The notes below the pieces were generated by a model. It saw only the letters and a list, made by a program, of their open reading frames with translations, was not told the DNA's origin and made no database searches. A stretch of 64,000 nt of DNA. It comes from Burkholderia cenocepacia (GTDB lineage Bacteria > Pseudomonadota > Gammaproteobacteria > Burkholderiales > Burkholderiaceae). Positions 1-8,699 of this stretch are shown here, piece after piece. The translations under genes were made by a program, and so were the position numbers. The first letter of the stretch is position 1; each line of letters starts with the position of its first letter. The DNA lies in contig NZ_CP060040.1 in the NCBI RefSeq assembly GCF_014211915.1, positions 1,674,001-1,738,000 of the forward strand, written 5' to 3'.

Positions 1-1116
1 GGCGTCGTCGAGCATTCGTCGAGCAGCGGCAGGATCGCCGGCGGCCGCAACAACTTCGTCGGCGGCGCCGTCGGCTTGAACCTGGTCGGACAACTCGATG
101 GCGTGACGTCGACCGTCGACGTGTCGGCCGGCGCGGGCAGCGTGGTCGGCGGGCTCGTCGGCCGGAATGTGGCGGGCACGATCTCGCGCTCGGCCGCTTA
201 CGGCCGGGTCGACGCGACCGGCGCGCGATCCGTCGGCGGTCTCGTCGGCACGAACGACCTTGGCGCGCGCATCGTCGATTCACATGCTTATGGCGACGTC
301 GACGGACGCGATTCGGCCGCGATCGGCGGGCTCGCCGGCATCAACGACGCGACGATCGACAAGTCGACCGCGTCAGGCCGGGTAAGCGCGACGACGGGCC
401 GCTCGGTCGGCGGCCTCGTCGGCGACAACCAGTCGAACGGCGTGATCACCGCCAGCAGCGCGGGCGGCAACGTGTCCGCAAGCGGCCCGGCAACGGTCGG
501 CGGCCTCGCGGGCCGCAATGCCGGCCGCATCGACGGCGGCAAGGCGTCCGGCATGGTGACGGTCGCGAGCAACAGCGTCGCGGGCGGCCTGGTCGGCAGC
601 AACAGCGGCAAGATCAGCGAGGCAGAGGCGACGGGCAATGTGGTCGCGCAACGGTCGAGCCGGGTCGGCGGGCTGGTCGGCGAAAACTCGGGCACGGTCG
701 TCGCGTCGCGCGCGAGCGGTCGTGTCTCCGCCGAAGACCAGAGCATCATCGGCGGCCTCGTCGGCGCCAACCGGAACGGCGGCACGGTGAAGGACTCGGT
801 CGCGTCCGGCGACGTGACCGGCAGCGCTTTTCAGGCCGGCGGGCTGGTCGGTTCGAACGACGCCGGCGCGCTGATCGCGTCGTCGTCGTCGTCCGGCCGG
901 ATCAGCGGGTCGCCCTTCATGGTCGGCGGACTGGTCGGCTTCAACAGCGGCAAGATCCTGAACTCATCGTCGAGCAGCACGCTGACGTTTTCGCCCATCG
1001 GGACGGTGGGGACGCTCGTCGGGTTGAATACCGGCGTCGTCGAATCGAGCAGCGCGAGCGGCTCGACGCCGGGCGTGCGCGAAATCGGGATCAATGCCGG
1101 TAAAGTGATCCGGTAA
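1..1116 (+). CDS. Glug-repeat adhesin, C-terminal part (5' end outside window)
   Basis: The frame is open from base 1 and ends at TAA 1114-1116, so the start lies upstream. The visible ~371 residues are almost entirely a tandem array of about twelve units of the type GGLVGxNxGxIxxSxAxGxV, roughly 27 residues each. This matches the Glug motif found in large secreted haemagglutinin-like and protease-associated surface proteins. The repeats should form an extended beta-solenoid outside the cell. The protein ends straight after the last repeat, with no autotransporter beta-barrel and no sorting signal, so if exported it would more likely use a two-partner (TpsA/TpsB) route; that is inference. Early repeats favour Val/Ala and later ones are Ser-rich. 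Function is probably adhesion or biofilm; the N-terminal domain that would settle it is not visible. Confidence 0.8.
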   Translation, partial: GVVEHSSSSGRIAGGRNNFVGGAVGLNLVGQLDGVTSTVDVSAGAGSVVGGLVGRNVAGTISRSAAYGRVDATGARSVGGLVGTNDLGARIVDSHAYGDVDGRDSAAIGGLAGINDATIDKSTASGRVSATTGRSVGGLVGDNQSNGVITASSAGGNVSASGPATVGGLAGRNAGRIDGGKASGMVTVASNSVAGGLVGSNSGKISEAEATGNVVAQRSSRVGGLVGENSGTVVASRASGRVSAEDQSIIGGLVGANRNGGTVKDSVASGDVTGSAFQAGGLVGSNDAGALIASSSSSGRISGSPFMVGGLVGFNSGKILNSSSSSTLTFSPIGTVGTLVGLNTGVVESSSASGSTPGVREIGINAGKVIR

Positions 1117-1122
1117 CGCGCG

Positions 1123-1141
1123 ACGCCGGAGGGTCCGGCGT
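1123..1141 (+). terminator. Hairpin just after the adhesin stop codon
   Basis: An 8-bp perfect stem (ACGCCGGA / TCCGGCGT) with a GGG loop starts 6 bases after the TAA. There is no T-tract, so it is at best a weak or Rho-assisted terminator. Confidence 0.3.
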
Positions 1142-1258
1142 TCGTCGACACGCGGCCGATGCCTCGGCGTGCCTGCGTCGCAGGCAGGCACGTCAGACTG
1201 CCGTCGGTTCGCGTGTCGCGTCCGGCATGCGCGATCGATATCGCGCGTGCCGACTATG

Positions 1259-1282
1259 CCGGCCTCGTCATGACGAGGCCGG
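1259..1282. repeat. 24-bp perfect palindrome between convergent genes
   Basis: The 12 bases 1259-1270 (CCGGCCTCGTCA) are followed at once by their exact reverse complement. The palindrome lies in the 273-bp gap between the convergent adhesin and emrA genes. A smaller dyad (GCGCGAT/ATCGCGC) lies about 15 bases to its left. Most likely these are hairpins of a bidirectional terminator; no T-tract is present. Confidence 0.4.
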
Positions 1283-1389
1283 TGTCGCGTCCGCCGCCGT
1301 CATCGACGACGATCGACGTCGCCGCCGCCGGATCGAACGGTCTGCGCGGCGCCCCACGCGTGCTGCGCGATGAACGGACGGCACTCGCC

Positions 1390-2586
1390 TCACCCGCCCT
1401 GGTTCTCCCGAATCACCGCCGCCGCAGCAGCCTCCGCCTCGCTCGCCACCCCGTCATGCACGCGGGTGCTCTCCGCCGGTACAGTGCCCGGCGATTCGCT
1501 GTCGAGCACATGCCCGCCACGGTCATGCGTATCGACCGTCGCCCGCATCGACAACCCGACCCGCAGCGGATGCGCGGCAAGATCCGCCGCGTCGATCGAG
1601 ATCACGACCGGCACGCGCTGCACGACCTTGATCCAGTTGCCTGCCGCATTCTGCGACGGCAGCATCGAGAACGCGCTGCCCGTGCCCGCCGAAAACCCCT
1701 GCACGCGGCCGCGATAGACGACCCGCGCGCCATAGATGTCCGACACGATCTCGACCGGCTGGCCGACGCGCATGTGGCGGATCTGCCCTTCCTTGAAGTT
1801 CGCCTCGACCCACAGCCGCTTCAACTGCACGATCGACATCAGCGGCACGCCGGGCCCGACCTGCTGCCCGACCTGCACCGCGCGCTGGCCGACGGTGCCG
1901 TCGACCGGCGCGACGATCGTCGTGCGCTTCAGGTTGCGGTACGCGAGCTTGAACTGCGCGGCCGCCTGCACGACGGCCGGGCTCGCGTCGACCGGCAGCC
2001 TGCTGCCGAGCGCGCGCGCCGCGTCGAGCTGGGCCTGCGCGGCCGCCAGATTCGCCTGCGCGCCGGCGACCGCGGCGCGGGCGCGCGCCAGCTCCTCCGG
2101 CGCGACGATCTCGACCGACGCGCCCGCGCGCGCCGCGAGCGCGCGCTGCGCGAGCGCAAGATCCGCGCGCCGCGCATTCACCGCCTCCACATACATCGTG
2201 TTCGAGATCTTCGCGTTCGCGACCTGCCGCACCGCCTGCGCGAGCTGCGCCTTCGCCTGCGCGAACGCGACCGACGCCTCCGTGTCGTCGAGCCGCACGA
2301 GCACCTGCCCGGCGCGCACTGGGTGCGTGTCGCCGGCCAGCACGTCGATGACCGTGCCCGGCACCTGCGCGGAGATCTGCACGATGCTGCCGGCCACGTA
2401 GGCGTCGTCGGTTTCCTCGTAGTAGCGGTCGCGGAGCCACCACACCGCGAGCCACGCGATGGCGGCCAGCAGCACGGCCGCGAAGAACACGAGAAAGCGC
2501 TTGCGGCGCGTCGCGCGCCGTGCGTCGAGCGCGGCATCGGCCTGCGATGCCGGCATCGGAGCGGTGTGAAGGTTGTCGTGGTGCAT
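1390..2586 (-). CDS. EmrA/HlyD-family membrane fusion protein of the rhamnolipid operon
   Basis: 398 aa periplasmic adaptor that should link the inner-membrane DHA2 exporter (5170-6765) to the outer-membrane NodT channel (2587-4218). A basic N-terminus is followed by one membrane segment near residues 30-50 (FLVFFAAVLLAAIAWLAVWW). Then come the EmrA-type YYEETDDAYVAG start of the barrel-sandwich domain, a long alpha-helical hairpin rich in Ala/Gln/Arg, and the closing lipoyl half with VDGTVGQRAVQVGQQVGPG. The length is normal for EmrA. The ATG directly follows the nodT stop (TGAATG), so translation is coupled. It is the last gene of the operon. The substrate, rhamnolipid or a drug, is inferred from context. 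Confidence 0.9.
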   Translation of the reverse strand: MHHDNLHTAPMPASQADAALDARRATRRKRFLVFFAAVLLAAIAWLAVWWLRDRYYEETDDAYVAGSIVQISAQVPGTVIDVLAGDTHPVRAGQVLVRLDDTEASVAFAQAKAQLAQAVRQVANAKISNTMYVEAVNARRADLALAQRALAARAGASVEIVAPEELARARAAVAGAQANLAAAQAQLDAARALGSRLPVDASPAVVQAAAQFKLAYRNLKRTTIVAPVDGTVGQRAVQVGQQVGPGVPLMSIVQLKRLWVEANFKEGQIRHMRVGQPVEIVSDIYGARVVYRGRVQGFSAGTGSAFSMLPSQNAAGNWIKVVQRVPVVISIDAADLAAHPLRVGLSMRATVDTHDRGGHVLDSESPGTVPAESTRVHDGVASEAEAAAAAVIRENQGG

Positions 2587-4218
2587 TCAGTTGCTTTGCG
2601 TGACGACCAGTCGGTCGTGCTGGAACATCGGATTCGACGGCGCGTCGGCCACGCTCGGGGCCACCGGCGTTGCGCGCGCGGTCGCCTTCCGGCTCGCGGA
2701 CGCGGCGCCGCGTTTCGCCGACGCGTTCGGCGTCGCGCCCGCGTCGAAGCCGCCGCCGAGCGCGCCGATCAGCCCGATGCGCAGCGTGCGCTGCTTGCCG
2801 AGCAGCGCGATCATCTGCGCGCGCTCGTCGATCAGCGTGAGATCCGCGACATCGACGTCCTTCTGCATCAGCACGCCGCGCCGATGCCGATCCGCCGCGA
2901 TCTGCACGATCTTCTGCGCGGCCGCGACCGCATCCTGCTGCTGCGCGACGAGCGTCTGCGACGTCTGCAGCGACGTGACGAGTTGCGCGACCTGCCCGAG
3001 CGCGTCGTCGACGGTCTTGTTGTACAGCCCGATCGCGACGTCGGCCTGCGCGACGTCCGCGCCGAGCTTCGCCTTCAGCCGGCCGCGATCGAAGATCGGC
3101 AGCGAGATCGCGGGGCCGACGGAACCCGCGAGCGAATCGCGCGAGAACAGCGACGCGGGCGTCAGTGCGAACACGCCGCCGAGCGCGACGAGGTTCACGT
3201 CCGGATAGAACTGCGCACGCGTCGAGTCGGCATTCGCGAACGCGGCTTCGACCCGCAGCCGCGCGGCGACGATGTCGGGCCGGCGGCCGAGCAGATCGGC
3301 CGGCAGCCGCGAGGGCACGGCGCCGCCCGCGAACGCGCCGACGCGCGGCCGCTGCAGCGCGAGCCCGCGCTCCGGGCCGCGGCCCGACAACACGCCGAGT
3401 TGCAGTTGCGCGAGCTTGATCTGCTCGTCGTTCAGCGCGATCTGCTCGAGCAGACGGCTGCGCTTGATCGACGCATCGCTCGCGTCGTACGCGTTGTCGA
3501 GGCCGCGCGCGGTGCGCTCGCGCAGCACGGCCGTCACGCGCTGGCTGATCTTCAGCTTCTGCTGCAACAGGTCGCGCACCGCGTACGCCTGGTCGAGCTG
3601 GCAATACACGGTGACGATCGCGACGGCGAGCGTGAGCCGCACCTGTTCGGCTTCGACGCCGGCCGCGTCGCGCAGCGACATCAGGCTCTTCGTCGCCGCG
3701 CGGTTCTTGCCCCACAGGTCGAGCTGGTAGTTCAGCCCGACGAAGACCGACGACGGCGATACGTTCGGATCGCCGAAGATCTGCACCGGCACGCGATAGC
3801 CGCCGGCCGTCACGTCGGCAATGTCGCCGGGTTTCGGCATCCGTGCCCGGCTGATCGTCGCGCCGGCCGTGCCGGTCAAACCGGTCAGCGAATCGAACTG
3901 CTGAAGCTGCGCCTGCGCGATCCGCAACCGCGCCTGCGCGACCTGCAGATCGGGGTTGTGCTGCGACGCCTCGGCGACCAGGTCGTCGAGCTGCGGGTCC
4001 TGCAACTGCTTCACCCAGTCGGGCGCCGGCCACGCGCCGTTCACGCCGGGGCCGGCGGTATGCACGAGTGCATCGTCGGCGGGCGCACGCAGCGACAGCG
4101 ACGGCAGGAATCCCGACGGCACGCATCCGGCCAACGCGAGCAATGCCGCGGCGGCCGCGATCATCGAGCCGCCCTTCACGCCACGCGCCGAACCCGCCGC
4201 TTTCCTCATTCGCCGCAT
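2587..4218 (-). CDS. NodT-family outer-membrane efflux lipoprotein
   Basis: 543 aa TolC-like outer-membrane factor. A signal peptide ends in the lipobox LALAGC (Cys about residue 32), so the mature protein is lipid-anchored. The rest carries the two duplicated OEP repeats (PDLQVAQARLRIAQAQL and RRPDIVAARLRVEAAFANA are typical). The open frame extends far upstream, but the ATG at 4218 sits 2 bases after the rhlC stop (TGACGATG) and gives the usual family length. It should form the exit duct for the exporter and adaptor encoded on either side. The C-terminus past the last helix is a low-complexity Ala/Arg/Ser tail. Confidence 0.88.
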   Translation of the reverse strand: MRRMRKAAGSARGVKGGSMIAAAAALLALAGCVPSGFLPSLSLRAPADDALVHTAGPGVNGAWPAPDWVKQLQDPQLDDLVAEASQHNPDLQVAQARLRIAQAQLQQFDSLTGLTGTAGATISRARMPKPGDIADVTAGGYRVPVQIFGDPNVSPSSVFVGLNYQLDLWGKNRAATKSLMSLRDAAGVEAEQVRLTLAVAIVTVYCQLDQAYAVRDLLQQKLKISQRVTAVLRERTARGLDNAYDASDASIKRSRLLEQIALNDEQIKLAQLQLGVLSGRGPERGLALQRPRVGAFAGGAVPSRLPADLLGRRPDIVAARLRVEAAFANADSTRAQFYPDVNLVALGGVFALTPASLFSRDSLAGSVGPAISLPIFDRGRLKAKLGADVAQADVAIGLYNKTVDDALGQVAQLVTSLQTSQTLVAQQQDAVAAAQKIVQIAADRHRRGVLMQKDVDVADLTLIDERAQMIALLGKQRTLRIGLIGALGGGFDAGATPNASAKRGAASASRKATARATPVAPSVADAPSNPMFQHDRLVVTQSN

Positions 4219-4220
4219 CG

Positions 4221-5159
4221 TCACCCCTGCCGAACGCGCTGCGCCCGCGCGGCCAGACGCGGTCGCGTGCGCTCGAGCGGGCCGAGTCGGCCGAACAGGC
4301 CGTCCGCGACGCCGAACAGGATGCCGGCCAGCTTCGCGCGCTTGTCGCGCTCGACCAGCGCGATCTGCACGACCTGCCACACGGTCAGCAGGTTCGGCAC
4401 GAGCGCCACCGGAAAGCGCAGCCCGTACTGCATCCCGAGCTGCACGGCATTGCGAGCGCTGTAGTAGCGCCGTTGCCACGAGTGATTCATCGACGTCATT
4501 TCGAAAGGGCCGATCGCGTGCCGCTGCTTCGCGCCGATCCGGTGCGGCAGCACCAGCGACGGCACGACATAGAGCGGCACGTTGCGCGCCAGCGCGCGGA
4601 AGCTGTATTCGGTATCGACGTGATCGATGAACAGCGTCTCGTCGAAACGGCCGAGCACGTCGAACGCGTCGCGCGACACGACGCAACCCGACGAAATCAG
4701 GAACGCGCAGCGCTGCATCGGCGTGCCCGGCTCGATGCGCAGGCGGCGCAAGCCGATACCGTTGGTCGCGAGTTCGGGCAGGAAGCTGCGCGCGTTCTCG
4801 TCGAAGATGCGCGGGCCGGCGAGGAACGCACGCCCCGCGAGCCCCGCGCAGACATCGCGCATCGCCGGGAAATACGCAGCCGGCACCGACGAATCCTGAT
4901 CGAACAGCGCGACCGCATCGAGGCCGTCGCGAAAGAGCGCCGCAAGCCCCGCGTTGTACGCGCCCGCAATGCCGCCGCGATTGCCGTGATGCAGCAGCGC
5001 GATGCCTTCGCGTGCGCACAGTTCACGAGCCCGCGCATCGGGCTGCGGCGTGTTGTCGACGACGAGCAGCGCTTCGCATGCGTGCCGCCATGCGCGCAGC
5101 GCGTCGAGCTGCGCGTCGCTCGGGTGATACAGGATCACGAGTGCGCCGAGTGTCGTCAT
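4221..5159 (-). CDS. rhlC: Rhamnosyltransferase 2 (GT2), makes di-rhamnolipid
   Basis: 312 aa family-2 glycosyltransferase, close in length to Pseudomonas RhlC (about 325 aa). The N-terminus has the GT-A start (GALVILYHP) followed by LLVVDNTP, and the DxD-like metal/nucleotide motif appears as ALFDQDSSVP. An RRYYSARNAVQL segment matches the rhamnosyltransferase C-terminal region. It adds a second dTDP-L-rhamnose to mono-rhamnolipid at the inner face of the membrane. It lies 10 bases after the DHA2 exporter and in the same operon as rhlA and rhlB, which supports RhlC over a generic GT2. Confidence 0.88.
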   Translation of the reverse strand: MTTLGALVILYHPSDAQLDALRAWRHACEALLVVDNTPQPDARARELCAREGIALLHHGNRGGIAGAYNAGLAALFRDGLDAVALFDQDSSVPAAYFPAMRDVCAGLAGRAFLAGPRIFDENARSFLPELATNGIGLRRLRIEPGTPMQRCAFLISSGCVVSRDAFDVLGRFDETLFIDHVDTEYSFRALARNVPLYVVPSLVLPHRIGAKQRHAIGPFEMTSMNHSWQRRYYSARNAVQLGMQYGLRFPVALVPNLLTVWQVVQIALVERDKRAKLAGILFGVADGLFGRLGPLERTRPRLAARAQRVRQG

Positions 5160-5169
5160 GGTCCGCTCC

Positions 5170-6765
5170 TCAATGCCCGAACGAAGCCGCCGCGCCGCGC
5201 TTGGGCCGCGTCAGCCACATCATCGCCGCGAGCGCGAGACACGTCATGCTCGCCATCCAGAACATGTCGTTGGTCGCCATCATGTAGGCCTGCTGCATCA
5301 CGACGTGATGCAAGGTCGTCAGTTCGCGCACGCCGTCCACGCCCATCGCGTTCAACGCATGCACGAAGCGTTGCGTGTTCGCCGACGCATGGGTGACCGA
5401 CTGCGACACGACATCGTAGTGATAGGTCGCGCGGTTGTCCCACAGCGTCACGCTCATCGCGGTGCCGAACGCGGCCGACAGCGTGCGCAGGAAATTCGAC
5501 AGGCTCGACGCGGCGGCGAGCCGGTCGTCCGGAATGCGCGACAAGGTCGCGGCGGTCAGCGGAATGAAGAAGCACGGCAGCCCGATGCCCTGGATCAGTC
5601 CGGGCGCTGCGATCTGCGCGAACGTCATCTTCAGCGTGAACTGGGCGTCCCAGGCGAGCACGGCCGCGAACACGAGGAAGCCGAACGTCGCGAGCACGCG
5701 CGCGTCGAAGCGGTGCGCATGCAGCCCGACGAGGATCGAGAACACCAGCGCGAGCACGCCGAGCGACGCGGTCGCGAGCCCCGCATGAAACGCGTTGTAG
5801 CCCATCACGGCCTGCATCCACAGCGGAAACACCACGCCGACCACGGAGAAGCTCATCATCCCGAGCGAGATGATCAGCACGCAGAACGAGAACGTGCGGT
5901 CGCGAAACAGGCTCAGGTCGACCACCGGATGCGCCTCGCCCGCTTCCCAGATCAGCAGCGACACGATCGCGAGCGTCGCGACCACCGCGAGCGTGACGAT
6001 CAGCGGCGAATCGAACCAGCCGCGGTCGTGGCCGAGATCGAGCATCGCCTGCAGCGAGCCGACGCCGATCACGAGCAGCACGATGCCCGGCACGTCGATC
6101 GGGCCGGCCGCGCCGCGCTGCGCGTCGGGGCGCAGCATCGCGGTGCACGCCGCGAACGAGAACAGCCCGATCGGCAAGTTGATCAGGAAGATCCACGGCC
6201 ACGAGAAGTTGTCGACGATCCAGCCGCCGACCACCGGCCCGAAAATCGGCGCGAGCAGCACCGTCATCGCCCACAGCGCGAGCGCGATCGTGCGTTTTTC
6301 GGGCGGGAACGTGCGCAGCAGGATTGTCTGCGACAGCGGCACCATCGGCCCCGAACACAGCCCCTGCAGCGCGCGGCAGATCACGAGCACGTGCAGGTCG
6401 CGCGCGAGCCCGCACAGCAGCGACGTCAGCGTAAACAACAGCACCGCGCCGACGAACAGCCGCAGCTCGCCGACGCGGCGGGCGAGCCAGCCGGTGAGCG
6501 GCACCGCGATCGCGGCCGCGACCGAATACGAGCTGATCACCCACGTGCCCTGGCTGTTCGATACGCCGAGACTGCCCGAGATCGCCGGCACCGCGACGTT
6601 CGTCACGGTCGAGTCGAGCACCTCGATGAAGGTCGCGAGCGACAGCGCGAACGTCAGCAGCGCGAGCCGGATACCACGCATCGGCTGTGCGGCCGGCGCG
6701 GGCGCCGGCACGTCGAACGCGGACGGCGCGACGCTCCCGTCGTGCAGCGGCGACGCGGTGCTCAT
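5170..6765 (-). CDS. DHA2 (EmrB/QacA-type) MFS exporter in rhl operon
   Basis: 531 aa with about 14 hydrophobic segments, as in the 14-TM drug:H+ antiporter 2 family. Signature pieces are LDSTVTNVAVPAISGSLG in TM1, GWLARRVGELRLF after TM2, and the antiporter motif C region LAPIFGPVVGGWIVDNFSWPWIF. The chosen ATG at 6765 overlaps the rhlB stop as ATGA. An earlier in-frame Met near 7113 would lie inside rhlB. It pairs with EmrA and NodT genes downstream to form a tripartite pump. Rhamnolipid export is the likely role from gene order; drug efflux cannot be excluded from sequence. Confidence 0.88.
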   Translation of the reverse strand: MSTASPLHDGSVAPSAFDVPAPAPAAQPMRGIRLALLTFALSLATFIEVLDSTVTNVAVPAISGSLGVSNSQGTWVISSYSVAAAIAVPLTGWLARRVGELRLFVGAVLLFTLTSLLCGLARDLHVLVICRALQGLCSGPMVPLSQTILLRTFPPEKRTIALALWAMTVLLAPIFGPVVGGWIVDNFSWPWIFLINLPIGLFSFAACTAMLRPDAQRGAAGPIDVPGIVLLVIGVGSLQAMLDLGHDRGWFDSPLIVTLAVVATLAIVSLLIWEAGEAHPVVDLSLFRDRTFSFCVLIISLGMMSFSVVGVVFPLWMQAVMGYNAFHAGLATASLGVLALVFSILVGLHAHRFDARVLATFGFLVFAAVLAWDAQFTLKMTFAQIAAPGLIQGIGLPCFFIPLTAATLSRIPDDRLAAASSLSNFLRTLSAAFGTAMSVTLWDNRATYHYDVVSQSVTHASANTQRFVHALNAMGVDGVRELTTLHHVVMQQAYMMATNDMFWMASMTCLALAAMMWLTRPKRGAAASFGH

Positions 6766-8045
6766 GCGCCGGCCACCGCGACGTCGGCCCGCGCGGCAGC
6801 GCGCCCGCGCCTGGGCACGAACCGTTCGATGAAATCGGCGGCGGCGCCACAGCCGTCCGGCGCGGCCGCGAGCAGCGCACGCGTACGCTCCGCATGCACC
6901 GCGAACGCGGGTTCGTCGAGCACGCGGGCGAGCGCCGCGCCGAGCCGCGCACCGTCGAGCGGGCCGTCGACCCGCACGCCGCAGCCGTTCGCGACGACGC
7001 GTTGCGCGTTGTCGAACTGATCGTGCGCGAACGGCGTGACGACCTGCACGATGCCGGCTTCGCACGCGAGCGCCGCCGTGCCGATCCCGCCGTGATGCAC
7101 GAGCGCGCGGCAACGCGGCAGCAGCGTGCGCATCGGCACGAAGCGGCGCACGAGCAGCCGGTCGTCGCCCTGCACCGCATCGTGCGGCGTCAGCAGGATG
7201 CCGCGCGCGCCGGTCGCGCGCAGCGCGTCCGCCACCGCACGCGCATACGCCGCATGATCGACGAGCGTCGAACCGGCCGTGAACACGACCGGGGCTTCGC
7301 CGGCCGCGAGAAACGCGTCGAGTGCCCCATCATCGTCGGGTGTCGCGATATCGTTGAACAGCGGAAAACCGCTTTGCAGATGGTTCGACGGCCAGTCCGG
7401 CTGCGGCGGCGCGAACCAGCCGGGAAACAGGCACAGCACGCCGTCGGTCGAATGCAGCCAGCGGCCGAGCACGCGCCGCGCGGGCGCGAGCTCCAGCTCG
7501 CGGCGTACCGCATCGAGCGCCGGGCCGCACACGCGGTCGAGCACCTGCCGCTCGATCAGCGTCATCAGCGCCGACTTCACCGGCAACGGCCAGCGCGCGG
7601 GAATCGTCAGGCGCGGGTGAGTCGGCGGCGCATGCGCGGACAGCAGCGTCGACGGCGACACCTGCACCGATACGTACGGCGTGCCGTGCAGTTCCTGCAT
7701 GAAGCGCGCGGAGAACGCCCACAGCGTGCCGACCAGCACCGTATCGGCATCGGTCAGCGCGCGCAGCGCGTCGTAATGCGGGCGCAACGTCGGCGCGATC
7801 ACCTGCCACAGCGTGCGGAACGACGTGCGCGGATTCCACAGCGCCGGGTTCGCCATCGCCGCGTCGTATTCCGCCGCGGTGCCGACCGGCACGAACGCGA
7901 ACCCGCAGCGGCGCACGGCCGCCTCGAACGGCACATGCGTGCAGAACACGACGTCGTGACCGCGCGCGGCCAGCGTGCGCGCGACGCCGAGCAGCGGATG
8001 CACGTCGCCCGCCGAGCCGATCGCGGTCACGATCATCTTCGCCAT
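6762..8045 (-). CDS. rhlB: Rhamnosyltransferase 1 catalytic subunit
   Basis: 427 aa GT1 (UGT-like) enzyme that joins dTDP-L-rhamnose to 3-(3-hydroxyalkanoyloxy)alkanoate to give mono-rhamnolipid. The N-terminus is the family start MAKMIVTAIGSAGDVHPLLG. The C-terminal nucleotide-sugar site reads ALVHHGGIGTAALACEAG followed by PFAHDQFDNAQRV. The ATG at 8045 was chosen because it starts the conserved GT-B strand; the open frame upstream is out-of-frame coding of neighbouring genes. It is separated from rhlA by a 189-aa membrane protein gene, 17 bases upstream of this start. Confidence 0.93.
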   Translation of the reverse strand: MAKMIVTAIGSAGDVHPLLGVARTLAARGHDVVFCTHVPFEAAVRRCGFAFVPVGTAAEYDAAMANPALWNPRTSFRTLWQVIAPTLRPHYDALRALTDADTVLVGTLWAFSARFMQELHGTPYVSVQVSPSTLLSAHAPPTHPRLTIPARWPLPVKSALMTLIERQVLDRVCGPALDAVRRELELAPARRVLGRWLHSTDGVLCLFPGWFAPPQPDWPSNHLQSGFPLFNDIATPDDDGALDAFLAAGEAPVVFTAGSTLVDHAAYARAVADALRATGARGILLTPHDAVQGDDRLLVRRFVPMRTLLPRCRALVHHGGIGTAALACEAGIVQVVTPFAHDQFDNAQRVVANGCGVRVDGPLDGARLGAALARVLDEPAFAVHAERTRALLAAAPDGCGAAADFIERFVPRRGRAAARADVAVAGA

Positions 8046-8062
8046 CGCGCGCCTCGCGGGTG

Positions 8063-8632
8063 TCAGTAGAAGCCGGGGATCAGCGCCGCGACCTCGCGGC
8101 GGTACTGCGCATACGCCGGCCCGAAATATCCGGTCAGCCAGCTCTCCTCGACGCGCACCTTGTACGCGAGCGACGCGAACACGAGCAGCACGCCGATCGC
8201 GCCGCGCCATTCGCCGCCGATCAGCGCGGCGCCGACCAGCGCGATCAGGCAGCCGGTGTAGATCGGGTGACGCACGAGCGCATACGGCCCCGTGCGCACG
8301 AGTTCGTGGTCTTCCTTCAACGTGACCGACACGCTCCAGTTCGTGCCCAGATGCAGCCGCGCCCACACCGAGAACAGCAGGCCGGCCACCAGCACCGCGA
8401 GCCCGCACTGCGCCTGCAGGCCGAAGCGCTGCCAGTCGGGCACGAGCGCCTGCCACGACGGATCGGGCAGGATGATCAGCGCGCCGCCGACGATCAGCGG
8501 AATCGACTGCAGCGTGCGCGAGCGCGACGCCTCCTTGCGCACGGTGGTCTTGACGCCCTGCGACGTGGCGATCCAGTACGCGAGCCACGCGGCCCACGGA
8601 ACGACGATGGCGATGGTCTGAACGATATTCAC
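8063..8632 (-). CDS. Isoprenylcysteine carboxyl methyltransferase-like membrane protein
   Basis: 189 aa integral membrane protein with about five hydrophobic segments. The C-terminal half carries the ICMT/PEMT-type SAM-binding signature: LVRTGPYALVRHPIYTG, then E in RVEESWL and the FGPAYAQYRREV tail. I chose a GTG start at 8632 with AGGCAGG upstream; the open frame continues to 8830 but overlaps rhlA. The gene lies 67 bases after rhlA and 17 before rhlB in the same direction, so it is probably co-transcribed. Family members methylate carboxyl or lipid groups, so a rhamnolipid or hydroxyalkanoyloxy-alkanoate carboxylate is a plausible substrate, but no sequence feature proves that. Confidence 0.75.
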   Translation of the reverse strand: MNIVQTIAIVVPWAAWLAYWIATSQGVKTTVRKEASRSRTLQSIPLIVGGALIILPDPSWQALVPDWQRFGLQAQCGLAVLVAGLLFSVWARLHLGTNWSVSVTLKEDHELVRTGPYALVRHPIYTGCLIALVGAALIGGEWRGAIGVLLVFASLAYKVRVEESWLTGYFGPAYAQYRREVAALIPGFY

Positions 8633-8699
8633 GGCTGGCCTGCCTCGTTGGGATGGGAATTCGGATGCGCGGGACGCGCCCGCCGCACGACGGATGACG

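Noticed and set aside
1159..4464. A 1101-codon open frame on the plus strand
   Set aside because: It is antisense to emrA, nodT and rhlC, extremely rich in Arg/His/Asp, and has no domain. It is a high-GC shadow frame; the same holds for 5158-7020, 6687-8069 and 18540-20495.
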